From the NCBI RefSeq assembly GCF_003425685.1, contig NZ_QJKM01000008.1:186001-250000 (forward strand): a stretch of DNA of 64,000 nucleotides, written 5' to 3'. The stretch's first letter is position 1. Every line of letters starts with the position of its first letter. This DNA is from Rhizobium terrae (GTDB lineage: Bacteria; Pseudomonadota; Alphaproteobacteria; Rhizobiales; Rhizobiaceae). Below the pieces are notes generated by a model that was given only the letters and a program-made list of their open reading frames with translations, was not told where the DNA came from and ran no database searches. This document shows, in pieces, positions 41,636-51,647 of this stretch. Made by a program: the position numbers and the translations under genes.

Positions 41636-42451
41636 TCAGAGGATATGCGTGCCGCCGAGATTCTGCACGGCGCGGCGGGTCATCACGGCGACGAGATGGG
41701 CGCGGTAGTCGGCCGGCGCATGCATGTCGCCCATCATCCGCGAGGGATCGATGGCGAGACCTTCCAGCGCTTCCGCCGAGAGATTTTCCGTCAGCCGCTC
41801 TTCGGCCTCCGTCCAGCGAAACACGCCTTCATTGCCCGCACCGGTAATCGCCACGCGGATATGGCCGTCGCGATGCTTGCTGACGAAGGCGGCCGCCATC
41901 GCATAACGCGAGGCCGGGTTGCGGAATTTCGCATAACCGGCGATTTCGGGGATCCTGAATTCGATGCGGACGAGGATTTCGCCGGGCTCCAGCGCGGTGG
42001 TGTAGAGACCCTGGAAATATTCGTCGGCCGGGATTGCGCGGCGGTCGGTATGGACGATCGCATCGAGCGACAGCACGGCGGAGGGATAATCGGCGGCCGG
42101 GTCGTTATTGGCGGTCGAGCCGCCGATCGTGCCCATATGGCGCACCTGCACGTCGCCGATCGAGCCTGCGAGGCCTGCAAGCGCCGGAATGACGGCCTTG
42201 ATTTCCTTCGAAGCCGCGACGACGGCATGCTTGGTGGCCGAACCGATGATCACCTTGTCGGTGGTCACCTCGATGCCGGAGAGTTCCGGAATGGCGCGCA
42301 CGTCGATCAGGTGCTGCGGTGCGGCGAGCCGGCTCTTCAGCGTCGGGATCAGCGTATGGCCGCCGGAGAGGTAGGAGGGCTCCTCGGAGCCTTCATAGAG
42401 TTCGACGGCCTCGGCCAGTGTCTTCGGCTTGTGATAGGTCGTTGTGTACAT
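41636..42451 (-). CDS. Molybdenum hydroxylase FAD-binding subunit (CoxM/XdhB-like)
   Basis: The 271-residue protein has the FAD pyrophosphate-binding motifs SYLSGGHTLIPTLKSRLA and GTIGGSTANNDPAADYPSAVL (the GGxxxxPxxK and TIGGxxxxxDPxxD patterns). It also has VIGSATKHAVVAASKEI and a CO_deh_flav_C domain from about 175. It moves electrons from the Fe-S subunit to the acceptor. It is the last gene of a minus-strand operon: large subunit, solute-binding-fold protein, Fe-S subunit, FAD subunit. The order large-small-medium differs from coxMSL. Confidence 0.92.
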   Translation of the reverse strand: MYTTTYHKPKTLAEAVELYEGSEEPSYLSGGHTLIPTLKSRLAAPQHLIDVRAIPELSGIEVTTDKVIIGSATKHAVVAASKEIKAVIPALAGLAGSIGDVQVRHMGTIGGSTANNDPAADYPSAVLSLDAIVHTDRRAIPADEYFQGLYTTALEPGEILVRIEFRIPEIAGYAKFRNPASRYAMAAAFVSKHRDGHIRVAITGAGNEGVFRWTEAEERLTENLSAEALEGLAIDPSRMMGDMHAPADYRAHLVAVMTRRAVQNLGGTHIL

Positions 42452-42469
42452 GGTCTGTCGCCTTTCCGC

Positions 42470-42961
<492 letters not shown>

Positions 42962-43099
42962 GCGGCCCCTCCTCTTCAATTCCACAAATTCAAGGCCGGG
43001 TCCCAGGGACAATTCGATACGGATCCCATCGGCCGCGATGTGCCAGTTTACGATATACGCATCTTTTCGCGTGTCATCCAATCAGGAGGGCGTCGGCCC

Positions 43100-44050
43100 T
43101 TATTTCTCGCCGGTGACGGCTTCGAACAACGACAGGTCGAGATACTTGTTGACATCTGTCAACTGCCTGCCGCCCTTGCCGTAACGCGAACGCAAGTCGA
43201 GAACCGTCTTCATGCCCTCCGGCAGGATGTTCGAACCCGGCGTCAGGCCGGAGCGCGGCGAGAGCAGGCTCGCCATGATCGAGGGCACGGCCGCCGGCTG
43301 GATATCCGGCATCCTGGCCTGCAGCAGCGTTGCAGCGGCTTCGCGGTTGGCGGGGTCGAGCGTCCATTCGAGACCCTTCAGATAGCTGCGGATGAAGGCC
43401 TTCACGGTGTCCGGGTTTTCGGCCGCGTAAGACCGGCGGGCGGCGATCACACCGCCCTGGTAGCTGTCGAAATGGTTGGAGGAAACGTCGAGCACGTTGA
43501 AGCCGGAGCGCTTGGCGATGCTGGTGAAGGGCTCGATCGTCAGCGTCGCGGCATGTTCGCCTGCCTTGACCGACTGCCAGCGCTGCGGGGTCGCGCCGAC
43601 GGCGGCGAAGGTGACGTCGGCGCGGCTGAGCCCGTTCTTCGCCATCATCTCGAACAGCACGAAGGCGAAACCGGTGGTCAGCGCGTCGAGGGCGACCGAG
43701 CGGCCCTTCAGGTCCTCATAAGTCTTGACTTCCGGCGCGGTGACGATCGCCAGTTCCAGCTGGGTCGCCCCCATCAGCACGACGTAATCCGGGTTGACGC
43801 CTTCGGCCGTCGCGCCCTGGCCCTCGCCATAAGCTACGACATTGTCGAAGGCGGTGAAAACGATGTCGAACTCGCCGGCGGCGGTCTTTTCCGCCTGGGC
43901 GACCGAGCTGGGGGTCAGCGAAATTTCGACATTCAGGCCTTCTTGCGCGAAGAAACCCTGTTCGATCGCCGCGAAGGTCGGCAGGTTGGGTGCGCCCGGA
44001 AATGCGATGACCCTGATTTTCTGAAGGTCGGCGATTTTCAAATCACTCAT
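43100..44050 (-). CDS. NMT1/THI5-like solute-binding-fold protein without signal peptide
   Basis: The 316-residue protein starts MSDLKIADLQKIRVIAFPGA, so no Sec or Tat signal is present, and the upstream stop leaves no room for one. The body matches NMT1/SsuA-type binding proteins: NLPTFAAIEQGFFAQEGLNV, EFDIVFTAFDNVVAYGEG, TYEDLKGRSVALDALTTGFA and TVKAFIRSYLKGLEWTLDPA. No ABC permease or ATPase accompanies it. It sits between the large subunit (10-base gap) and the Fe-S subunit of a molybdenum hydroxylase. It may act in the cytoplasm as a ligand-binding sensor, chaperone or enzyme (THI5 itself is a cytoplasmic enzyme with this fold). The role is unknown. Confidence 0.8.
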   Translation of the reverse strand: MSDLKIADLQKIRVIAFPGAPNLPTFAAIEQGFFAQEGLNVEISLTPSSVAQAEKTAAGEFDIVFTAFDNVVAYGEGQGATAEGVNPDYVVLMGATQLELAIVTAPEVKTYEDLKGRSVALDALTTGFAFVLFEMMAKNGLSRADVTFAAVGATPQRWQSVKAGEHAATLTIEPFTSIAKRSGFNVLDVSSNHFDSYQGGVIAARRSYAAENPDTVKAFIRSYLKGLEWTLDPANREAAATLLQARMPDIQPAAVPSIMASLLSPRSGLTPGSNILPEGMKTVLDLRSRYGKGGRQLTDVNKYLDLSLFEAVTGEK

Positions 44051-44060
44051 AAAATTCTCC

Positions 44061-46493
44061 TCAGGACGCCTTGCGCCCGCTGTTCATGGCGCGCCAGACA
44101 TTGGCCGGCGTGACCGGCATCTGGATGTCCTTGACGCCGAATTCCGAAAGCGCGTCGACAACCGCATTGACGACCGTCGCGAGCGCCGGTGTCGTACCGC
44201 CCTCGCCGCCGGCCTTGATGCCGAGCGGGTTGGTGGGAGAGAACACCTCGGCGATCTCGCATTGGAAGCTCGGCATGGTGTCGGAGCGCGGCATGCCGTA
44301 GTCCATCAGCGAGCCCGCCAGCGGCTGGCCGCTCACCGGATCGATGGCACAGAGTTCCCACATGGCCTGGCCGACGCCTTGGGCGATGCCGCCATGGGTC
44401 TGGCCGTGGACGATCAGCGGGTTGATGCAGCGGCCGACATCATCGATCGTCGTGTAGCGGACGATCTGCACATGGCCGGTGTCGCGGTCGATTTCCACTT
44501 CGCAGACGGCCGCACCGTTCGGGAAGACCGGCGTGTGCATCTCGTTGTCCTTGACGACGCGCAGAGGTCCGTGGCCTGCCCGTGTGCGGCGGCCGAGTTC
44601 GAAAATGTCGATGGTCTGGTTGGAATTTCTTAGCTTGAAGACACCGCCCTCGAAATCGATCCGGTCGGGCGTCGAGCCGAAGATTTCTGCGGCGCGCTTG
44701 CGGCCTTCGGCCAAAAGATCGGCGGAGGCCATGGCCATCACCGTGCCCGCGTGGCGCATCGAACGGCCGGAATGCGAACCGCCGCCGACGCTGACGATGT
44801 CGGTATCACCGAGCACGATCCACACCTTCTCGACCGGCACCTGGATCATGTCTGCGACGACCTGGGCGAAACTCGTCTCATGGCCCTGGCCGCTCGGCTG
44901 GGTACCGATGATCACCTCGATATTGCCGTCGTCCTTGATCTCGATCTCGGCGCGCTCCTTCGGCGTGCCGATCGAGGACTCGACATAGTTGGCGAAACCG
45001 CGGCCGAGCAGTTTGCCGCGCGTTGCGGCTTCCTTCCTGCGGGCGTCGAATGTCGCCCAATCGGAGAGTTCAAGCGCGCGGTCCATGTTCTTTTCGTATT
45101 CGCCGCTGTCATAAACCGAGCCGACCGCATTCGTATAAGGCATGGAGGACGGGGGAACGAGGTTCAGGCGGCGCAGTTCCAGCTTGTCGAAACCGAGCTG
45201 GTCGGCGGCAAGCTCGCACATGCGCTCGATCACATAGGTCACTTCCGGACGTCCGGAACTGCGATAGGCCTGGGTGCACATGGTGTTGGAGAAGACGGCA
45301 CGGGCGCGCAGCGTCGCGAAGGGAATGTCGTAGGAGCCGGTGATTAGGCCCGAGCCCTTGCTGAGCGGCGAGAGCGACACGGCGCGGCCGCCGACATTCG
45401 AGAGATTGTCGGACCGCAGCGCCAGGAATTTGCCGTCCTTGCTGAGCGCAAGCTCGGCCTTCACCACAAGGTCGCGACCTTGATAGTCGGTGAGGAAGGA
45501 TTCGGAGCGGGTGGCGGTGAACTTAACCGGCCGGCCGATCTTGCGCGATGCCCAGAGAACCAGGCCGAATTCCACATAGACACGGTTGCGGGTGCCGAAA
45601 TTGCCGCCGACGTCGAAGGAAAGCACGCGCAAATCCTTCGGCTCGATGCCGAGCACCTTGGAAAGCTCGTTCTTCTGGCGCACCGCTCCGCCGCTGCCGG
45701 CATAAAGCGTATAGCGCTTCGTTTCCGGATCGTAGGAACCCAGCGAGGAGCGCGGTTCCATGGTGACGCCGGTGACGCGGTGGATATGGAACTCGCCCTT
45801 CACCACATGATCGGCCGCCTCGAAGGCCTTGTTCGTGCCTTCGACATCCCCGAAGGTCGTGTCGATGAAGACATTGTCCGGAACCTCGTCCCAGATGGTC
45901 GGGGCGCCCGGTTCGGCGGCCTTGGCGGTGTCGGTCACCCAGGGAAGCTCTTCCCAGTCGACCATCACTTTTTCGGCGCCGTCCGCCGCCTGTGCCGCAG
46001 TCTCGGCGACGACGATCGCCACCGCCTCGCCCACATGCCGGGCCTTGTCGGAGGGAAGCAGGTAATGCGGGCCGGTGAAGGCATGGCTGCCGTCCCTGGC
46101 ACGCAATTTCATGTCGAAATTAGTGGACGGAACCGGATTGTGCGGCACCGGCTTGATGTCGTCGGCAAGGATGTCCTCGCCGGTCAGTACAAGAAGCACG
46201 CCTTCGCTCGCCAGCGCTTGCGTCTTGTCGATGCCGTTGATGCGCGCATGCGGATAGGGAGAGCGCACGATCGCCGCATAGGTCTGGCCGGGCAGCGAGA
46301 AGTCGTCGGAGAAGCGGCCCTTGCCGGTGATCAGACGGCCGTCTTCCTTGCGCGGAATGGGCTTGCCCACATGCTTGAACAGAGCCTCCTGAACCAGCTT
46401 CATTTCCGGCGAAAGCTCTGGCGAGTCGGACTTCAGGCGCTTCAGGGGATGGATGATCTCCTCCGGCGCAGCGGTCTTGAGCGGGCTGTTCAT
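44061..46493 (-). CDS. Molybdenum hydroxylase large subunit (xanthine oxidase family, CoxL/XdhA-like)
   Basis: The 810-residue protein has an N-terminal a/b hammerhead domain (about 38-165: PRKEDGRLITGKGRFSDD) followed by two Mo-pterin-binding domains. Visible motifs: FDVGGNFGTRNRVY, the active-site loop TQAYRSSGRPEVTYVIERM, PSGQGHETSFAQV, GGGSHSGRSMRHAG and the catalytic Glu in IKAGGEGGTTPALATV. The loop is AYRSSGRPE, not AYRCSFR, so it lacks the Cu-binding Cys of true CO dehydrogenase. It should hydroxylate an aromatic or heteroaromatic ring or an aldehyde, using water oxygen. It is the first gene of the operon; a GntR-type site (46593) lies upstream. Confidence 0.93.
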   Translation of the reverse strand: MNSPLKTAAPEEIIHPLKRLKSDSPELSPEMKLVQEALFKHVGKPIPRKEDGRLITGKGRFSDDFSLPGQTYAAIVRSPYPHARINGIDKTQALASEGVLLVLTGEDILADDIKPVPHNPVPSTNFDMKLRARDGSHAFTGPHYLLPSDKARHVGEAVAIVVAETAAQAADGAEKVMVDWEELPWVTDTAKAAEPGAPTIWDEVPDNVFIDTTFGDVEGTNKAFEAADHVVKGEFHIHRVTGVTMEPRSSLGSYDPETKRYTLYAGSGGAVRQKNELSKVLGIEPKDLRVLSFDVGGNFGTRNRVYVEFGLVLWASRKIGRPVKFTATRSESFLTDYQGRDLVVKAELALSKDGKFLALRSDNLSNVGGRAVSLSPLSKGSGLITGSYDIPFATLRARAVFSNTMCTQAYRSSGRPEVTYVIERMCELAADQLGFDKLELRRLNLVPPSSMPYTNAVGSVYDSGEYEKNMDRALELSDWATFDARRKEAATRGKLLGRGFANYVESSIGTPKERAEIEIKDDGNIEVIIGTQPSGQGHETSFAQVVADMIQVPVEKVWIVLGDTDIVSVGGGSHSGRSMRHAGTVMAMASADLLAEGRKRAAEIFGSTPDRIDFEGGVFKLRNSNQTIDIFELGRRTRAGHGPLRVVKDNEMHTPVFPNGAAVCEVEIDRDTGHVQIVRYTTIDDVGRCINPLIVHGQTHGGIAQGVGQAMWELCAIDPVSGQPLAGSLMDYGMPRSDTMPSFQCEIAEVFSPTNPLGIKAGGEGGTTPALATVVNAVVDALSEFGVKDIQMPVTPANVWRAMNSGRKAS

Positions 46494-46592
46494 GACACCT
46501 CTTCTACTTGAAATTACGGCGGTTTCTCCCGGTCGCCGCCTGACCCCGGAACTCTTGGCGAGTGCCGAGAGATGTTGTTGCTCTTCGTATTA

Positions 46593-46603
46593 ATGTATGA
46601 CAA
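46593..46603. promoter_or_regulatory. GntR-type operator candidate (divergent Mo-hydroxylase/UbiD promoters)
   Basis: ATGTATGACAA differs from TTGTATGACAA by one base. It lies 100 bases upstream of the large-subunit start and 144 bases upstream of the UbiD gene, so it could serve both directions. Confidence 0.55.
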
Positions 46604-46746
46604 TATGGCGATATAATGCAATCGAAAAGATCGCCCATCCGTGAGGGGCGGTTGCCTCTTCCGGCTCGATGCCTTCAGTTAGAAAAGACGCCGGCTGACC
46701 TGCCCTCTTCGGGCGGCGGCCGGAGCGGTTTGGGAGTGAAACTTAA

Positions 46747-48396
46747 ATGACGACTTTCGCGCGCAAGGCGCCGCTCGACCTGCAGGAGCACCTGCAGCGG
46801 CTGGAAGCCCTCGGCCTCCTCACCAAGATCCAGGTGCCGATCGATAAGGATAGCGAGCTGCATCCGCTGGCCCGCTGGCAGTTCCAGGGCGGCCTGCCGG
46901 ACGAGCAGCGCCGCGGCTTCCTGTTCACCGACGTGAAGGGCGCCAAGGGCGAGAGCTACGACATTCCGGTCGCCGTCGGCGTGCTGGCCGCCTCGCCGGC
47001 GATTTACGCGGCGGGCCTCGGCGTGTCCGAGGACGAGATCGGCGATGTCTGGGTCAATGCCATGGAGCGGCCGATCGATCCGATCACGGTCACCGAAGCG
47101 CCGTGTCAGGAAGTCGTCATCACCGGCGAGGAGCTGAAGCAACAGGGTAAGGGTCTCGGCTCGCTGCCGGTGCCGATCTCGACGCCGGGCTTCGACAGCG
47201 CCCCCTATTTCACCGCCACACTCTGCGTCACCCGCAATCCGGAAAATGGTATCCGCAACCTCGGCACCTATCGTGCGGCGCTCAAGGCCGAAGACCGGCT
47301 CGGCGTGCGCATGGCGAGCCGGCTTTCGGGCGCCGGCGGCTACCAGCACTGGCTGAAATACCAGAAGATGGGCAAGCCCATGCCCTGCGCCATCGTCATC
47401 GGCTGTGCGCCCGCGGTGATCTTCACCGGCCCGCAGAAACTGCCGATCGACCAGGACGAACTCGGCGTTGCCGGCGGCCTGATCGGCGAGGCGATCCGTA
47501 TCGTCAAGTGCAAGACGATCGATCTCGAAGTGCCGGCGGACGCGGAAATCGTCATCGAAGGCATGATCGACCCGGTGCTTCTGGAGCCGGAAGGCCCGTT
47601 CGGCGAAAGCCACGGCCATGTGGCGCTGGAAGATTTCAACATGTCGATGACGGTCACCGCCATCACCCGTAAGAAGAAGCCGGTGCTCGTGTCGATCGTC
47701 TCCCAGGTCACGCCGAGCGAATCGAGCGTCTTGAAGCGCGTCGCCTATGAGCCGCTTTTCCTCAACCACCTGAAGAAGGTGCTGAACGTCAAGGGCATCA
47801 AGCGGGTCGTGATGCACGAGCCGCTCACCAACATCCGCAAGGTGATCTTCCTGGAATTCGACCGTTCGGCGCCGCAATCGGAAATCTGGCGTGGCCTCCA
47901 GGGTGCCGCGACGCTGCAGGCGCAGTGCGGCAAGATCGTCATCGCGGTGTCCGACGATATCGACAGCCGCAATGCGGATGCCGTCTTCTGGTCGCTCGCC
48001 TACCGGGCCAACATGATCGACGACGTACATATCACGCCTTATCGCTCCGGCGGCCATGGGCCGAAATCCGGTTCGAAGAGCGCCGAAGGCACGATGCTGA
48101 TCGATGCGACGCTGAAGGCGTCGATGCCGCCGCTGGCGCTTCCCGCCGAACCCTACATGGTGAGGGCGCGGCAGATCTGGGAAGACCTGCAGCTTCCCCG
48201 CCTTAACCCCCAGCCGCCATGGCACGGTTATTCGCTGGGCGACTGGAGCGATCTGTGGACCCAGTTCGCCGACGCCGCCGTGGCCGGCGACTGGCGCCAG
48301 ACCGGCGAGAACACGCTTGCCCGCCGCAAGGGCGGCATGAAGCCCGAAACGCCCGCTCGCGACGTCGAAAATCCCAAGGGTGAGAAGAGGGGCTGA
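46747..48396 (+). CDS. UbiD-family prenylated-FMN-dependent decarboxylase
   Basis: The 549-residue protein is somewhat longer than typical UbiD proteins (about 490). The E-R-E catalytic set is visible: Arg176 in RNLGTYRAAL, and Glu282 and Glu287 in PEGPFGESHG. The prFMN-binding region includes CAIVIGCAPAVIFTGPQKLP. Other landmarks are EIVIEGMIDP, SIVSQVTPSESSVLKR and GCAPA. Family members reversibly decarboxylate aromatic or alpha,beta-unsaturated acids (UbiD, AroY, Fdc1, furan-dicarboxylate HmfF). The cofactor would be supplied by the UbiX encoded at 51648. The substrate is probably the same aromatic acid attacked by the neighbouring molybdenum hydroxylases. Confidence 0.92.
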   Translation: MTTFARKAPLDLQEHLQRLEALGLLTKIQVPIDKDSELHPLARWQFQGGLPDEQRRGFLFTDVKGAKGESYDIPVAVGVLAASPAIYAAGLGVSEDEIGDVWVNAMERPIDPITVTEAPCQEVVITGEELKQQGKGLGSLPVPISTPGFDSAPYFTATLCVTRNPENGIRNLGTYRAALKAEDRLGVRMASRLSGAGGYQHWLKYQKMGKPMPCAIVIGCAPAVIFTGPQKLPIDQDELGVAGGLIGEAIRIVKCKTIDLEVPADAEIVIEGMIDPVLLEPEGPFGESHGHVALEDFNMSMTVTAITRKKKPVLVSIVSQVTPSESSVLKRVAYEPLFLNHLKKVLNVKGIKRVVMHEPLTNIRKVIFLEFDRSAPQSEIWRGLQGAATLQAQCGKIVIAVSDDIDSRNADAVFWSLAYRANMIDDVHITPYRSGGHGPKSGSKSAEGTMLIDATLKASMPPLALPAEPYMVRARQIWEDLQLPRLNPQPPWHGYSLGDWSDLWTQFADAAVAGDWRQTGENTLARRKGGMKPETPARDVENPKGEKRG

Positions 48397-48499
48397 TGAA
48401 ATAGTGCGGCGCGGATGGTTTGGAGGCCGTCCGCGCCGCTGACATTTTCAACTTCATCCATACCTTATTCAAAACCTTTGCATACCTTGGGAAGGAACG

Positions 48500-50812
48500 A
48501 TGCTGAAGATCGGCCAGTCGCAATTGCGTTTCGAGGATAACGCGCTGATCACCGGCCGCGGCCGTTACATGAACGACCTTGCCGGCAAGGGCGAGGTGGC
48601 TGCCGTTTTCGTCCGCTCCCAGACGGCATCGGGAAAGATCGTCTCGATCGATACGAGCGCAGCCGCCGCCATGCCCGATGTCGTCGCCATCGTCACCGGC
48701 ACAGACCTCAAGACTGCCGGCCTGCAGCCCATCCAGCCGCGCGGCGCCCATCCAGGCCCGGATGGCGGCAAGATGCGCGTGCCGGTCTTCTATCCGCTGG
48801 CGGTCGATGCCGTGCGTTATGTCGGCGACCCGATCGCCGTCGTCGTGGCGGAAACCAGGGAAGCGGCGCTCGCGGTGGCCGAAGCGATTATGGTCGAGAT
48901 CGAGGAACGGCCGGTCGTGATCGATCCCCTCGAAGCCGTCTCGCCTGATGCGCCGCTCGTCTGGGACGAGTTTCCTGACAACCGCTGCTTCACCTTCGAA
49001 AAAGGCGACAAACCGGTCGTCGAGGCGACTATCGCCGAAGCTCACACAGTCGTTCGCCAGCGGTTGAGAATTTCCCGCGTCGTCGCAGCACCGATCGAAA
49101 CCCGCGGTGCGATCGCCTCCTACGATCCGGCAGGCGACCTCTATAGGTTGGAACTCGGCACCCAGGCGCCGCACCGCATTTCCGGCGACGTCGCACTGGT
49201 CCTCGGTGTTTCGGCGGAGAAGGTGCATGTGGTGGCGTCGGATTGCGGCGGCTCCTTCGGCATGAAGAACGCCGGTTATCCGGAATATCCGGCGCTTCTC
49301 TTCGCCGCGAAACAGACGGGCCGCATTCTGCGCTGGACGTCGGACCGGCTGGAATCCTTCCAGTCGGATGCGCATGCCCGCGACATGTGGGCGGATGCGG
49401 TGCTGGCGCTCGATGCGGACGGAAGATTTCTGGCGCTCGACGTGCATGTCCGCGCCAATCTCGGCGCTTATCTGGGGCCGGCGACGGTGCACCCGCCGGT
49501 CGCCAATCTCGGCGGCATCGCGGGCGTCTATCGCACGCCGCATATCTACGCCAGGGTGGACGGCGTCTTCACCAATACTCAGCAGACGGCCCCCTATCGC
49601 GGCGCCGGGCGGCCGGAAGCTACTTATATCATCGAGCGGATGATCGATCTTGCGGCTTACGAAACCAGCATCGATCGTGCCGAGCTTCGCCGTCGCAACC
49701 TCGTGTCGAAGGAAGAGATGCCCTGGTCGAGTGGTTTCATCTTCACCTATGATTCCGGCGATTTCCCCGGCGTGCTCGACAAGGCGCTGGAACTGGCCGA
49801 CTGGGCCGGTTTCGAGACCCGCCGCGCCGAGGCCAAAACACGCGGCAAGCTGCGCGGCATCGGCATCGCCAACCCGATCGAGATCGCCGGCGGCCCGGCC
49901 GCCAAGCCCAACCCGGAATTCGCCCGCATGGAAATCTCGCCGGCGGGCAAGGTGCGCATCCATGTGGGATCGATGGACAGCGGCCAGGGCCACGGCACGG
50001 TTTTCCGCCAGATCATCGCCGACAAGCTTGGGCTCGACACGCAGGGCATGGAGATCGTCACCGGCGATACCCGCGAAGTGCCGCAGGGTACCGGCACGTT
50101 CGGTTCCCGCACCTTGGCCGCCGCCGGCGGGGCGATCTGGACCGCCGCCGACACGATCGTCGAAAAGCTGAAGGACCGCGCCGCCGAGCGGCTGGAGGCG
50201 GACAAGGCGGATATCGTGTTCGAGAGCGGCGAATATCGGATTGCGGGTACCGACCGTACCGTCTCCTTCGCGGACGTCGTCGCCGGCGAACAGGCGCCCG
50301 TTTCGGCCGAAAATTTCGTCGGCAACGACGGCGCGACCTTCCCGAACGGCTGTCACATCTGCGAAGTGGAGATCGATCCGGAAACCGGGCAGGTGGAACT
50401 CGTCGCCTATTCCGTCGTCGACGATGTCGGCCGCATGGTCAATCCGCTGCTCGTCAAGGGCCAGATCACCGGCGGCGTGGCGCAGGGGCTCGGCCAGGCG
50501 CTGATGGAAAACGCCGTTTATGACGCCGCTTCCGGCCAGCTTCTGTCCGCGACCTTCATGGATTACGCCATGCCGCGCGCCCACGACATGCCGGACGTAG
50601 CGATCGAAGGTTTCGCCGTCCCGACCAAAAAGAATCCGCTTGGCGTGAAAGGTGCGGGCGAGGCCGGCACGGTCGGTGCGCTGTCTTCGGTCATCAGCGC
50701 GGTCTCGGATGCCTTGCGTCCTTTCGGCATCGGGCACATCGATATGCCCGCCTCACCCGAACGGGTCTGGCGCTGTCTTGAAATGCAACGTAAGGAAAAT
50801 CCTGCTCCCTGA
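48500..50812 (+). CDS. Second molybdenum hydroxylase large subunit (xanthine oxidase family)
   Basis: The 770-residue protein has FEDNALITGRGRYMNDLAGKG at the start (a/b hammerhead), then CGGSFGMKNAGYPEYPAL, the active-site loop TAPYRGAGRPEATYIIERM, DSGQGHGTVFRQII, GTGTFGSRTLAAAGG and catalytic Glu in VKGAGEAGTVGALSSV. The PYRGAGRPE loop is that of general aromatic/heterocycle hydroxylases. No Fe-S or FAD subunit gene follows, so it probably shares those encoded at 42470 and 41636. It may hydroxylate a second position or a second intermediate of the pathway. It is downstream of the UbiD gene (103-base gap). Confidence 0.93.
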   Translation: MLKIGQSQLRFEDNALITGRGRYMNDLAGKGEVAAVFVRSQTASGKIVSIDTSAAAAMPDVVAIVTGTDLKTAGLQPIQPRGAHPGPDGGKMRVPVFYPLAVDAVRYVGDPIAVVVAETREAALAVAEAIMVEIEERPVVIDPLEAVSPDAPLVWDEFPDNRCFTFEKGDKPVVEATIAEAHTVVRQRLRISRVVAAPIETRGAIASYDPAGDLYRLELGTQAPHRISGDVALVLGVSAEKVHVVASDCGGSFGMKNAGYPEYPALLFAAKQTGRILRWTSDRLESFQSDAHARDMWADAVLALDADGRFLALDVHVRANLGAYLGPATVHPPVANLGGIAGVYRTPHIYARVDGVFTNTQQTAPYRGAGRPEATYIIERMIDLAAYETSIDRAELRRRNLVSKEEMPWSSGFIFTYDSGDFPGVLDKALELADWAGFETRRAEAKTRGKLRGIGIANPIEIAGGPAAKPNPEFARMEISPAGKVRIHVGSMDSGQGHGTVFRQIIADKLGLDTQGMEIVTGDTREVPQGTGTFGSRTLAAAGGAIWTAADTIVEKLKDRAAERLEADKADIVFESGEYRIAGTDRTVSFADVVAGEQAPVSAENFVGNDGATFPNGCHICEVEIDPETGQVELVAYSVVDDVGRMVNPLLVKGQITGGVAQGLGQALMENAVYDAASGQLLSATFMDYAMPRAHDMPDVAIEGFAVPTKKNPLGVKGAGEAGTVGALSSVISAVSDALRPFGIGHIDMPASPERVWRCLEMQRKENPAP

Positions 50813-50871
50813 GTTCGAGATGTTTATCGGAATATATCGATTCAAGGAGAGGTGACGGAGCGCCTGTTTAT

Positions 50872-50882
50872 TTGTATGACAA
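50872..50882. promoter_or_regulatory. GntR-type operator candidate (gntR-ubiX promoter), best match
   Basis: TTGTATGACAA is a TTGT-N3-ACAA dyad, 46 bases upstream of the FCD-GntR gene. Autoregulation of the regulator is the simplest reading, and near-copies precede four other transcription units in the island. Confidence 0.65.
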
Positions 50883-50928
50883 GCATCTGATCACATTCGT
50901 TTGAACGCTGCCGCCTTCGAGGAGACAT

Positions 50929-51627
50929 ATGGCCAATCCGCTTGCAGAGCCTCTCAACCCGCTCGTTCACGAGCCAGCGCCCCTGCGGAACAAGATCATG
51001 AACTCCTTGCGGAGGGCGATCGAGACAGGGGCACTGGAGCCGGGGACGCGCCTTGTGGAGAAGGATCTCTGCGAGAAGCTGAATGTCAGCCGCACGTCGC
51101 TGCGCGAGGCGCTGCGCCAGCTGCAGGCGGAAGGCATCCTGACCGATCTCAACAATCGCGGCCTCACGGTCGCCACCGTCACCCGTGCCGATGCGGAAAA
51201 CATCTACCGCATCCGCGGCGTGCTCGAGCCTCTGATCGTCGAGCAGTTCGTCGAGAACGCGCCGGATGACGAGGTCGAGGCGCTGAAGGCGCAGAGCGAA
51301 GTCCTGAAGAAGGCCTATCTCGGCGGCAATGCCGAGGAGATCGTCGCCACCAAGCGGGATTTCTACGACCGCATCTGCACCGGCGCCCGCAACCCGATCG
51401 CTTTCGACCTCCTGAAGAAGCTGACGCTGCTGACCTCTCCGCTGCGTCGCCGTTCGGTCGTGCGCAAGGATCGCCAGAGCCAGAGCATCACGGAAATCGA
51501 GGCGATCGTCGCCGCCATCGTCAAACGCGACAAGGCGGCCGCCAAGGCGGCTGCGGAAAAACATGTGGCCAATTCGGCGGTCTCCGCATTGCGCCCGCCG
51601 GAAAGTGACGTTAGGGCGTCGCGATAG
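50929..51627 (+). CDS. GntR family transcriptional regulator, FCD subfamily (probable island regulator)
   Basis: The 232-residue protein has a winged helix at about 15-85 (RNKIMNSLRRAIETGALEPG, then NVSRTSLREALRQLQAEGIL and the wing NRGLTVATVT). An FCD effector domain follows at about 95-220 (RIRGVLEPLIVEQFVENA, KRDFYDRICTGARNPIAFDLL). It is 20 bases upstream of ubiX, probably in one transcript. Aromatic-acid or 2-oxoacid effectors are common for this subfamily. I infer that it binds the TTGTATGACAA sites spread over the island. Confidence 0.92.
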   Translation: MANPLAEPLNPLVHEPAPLRNKIMNSLRRAIETGALEPGTRLVEKDLCEKLNVSRTSLREALRQLQAEGILTDLNNRGLTVATVTRADAENIYRIRGVLEPLIVEQFVENAPDDEVEALKAQSEVLKKAYLGGNAEEIVATKRDFYDRICTGARNPIAFDLLKKLTLLTSPLRRRSVVRKDRQSQSITEIEAIVAAIVKRDKAAAKAAAEKHVANSAVSALRPPESDVRASR

Positions 51628-51647
51628 GTCACGTCCGGGAAAACGCC

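Noticed and set aside
44061-46493. Annotation as aerobic CO dehydrogenase large subunit
   Set aside because: The active-site loop is AYRSSGRPE and lacks the AYRCSFR cysteine that binds copper in true CO dehydrogenases, so I keep it as a general Mo-hydroxylase.
48203-50737. An 844-codon open frame on the minus strand opposite the second Mo-hydroxylase subunit
   Set aside because: Complement artefact of high-GC coding sequence; the plus-strand protein has all its expected motifs.
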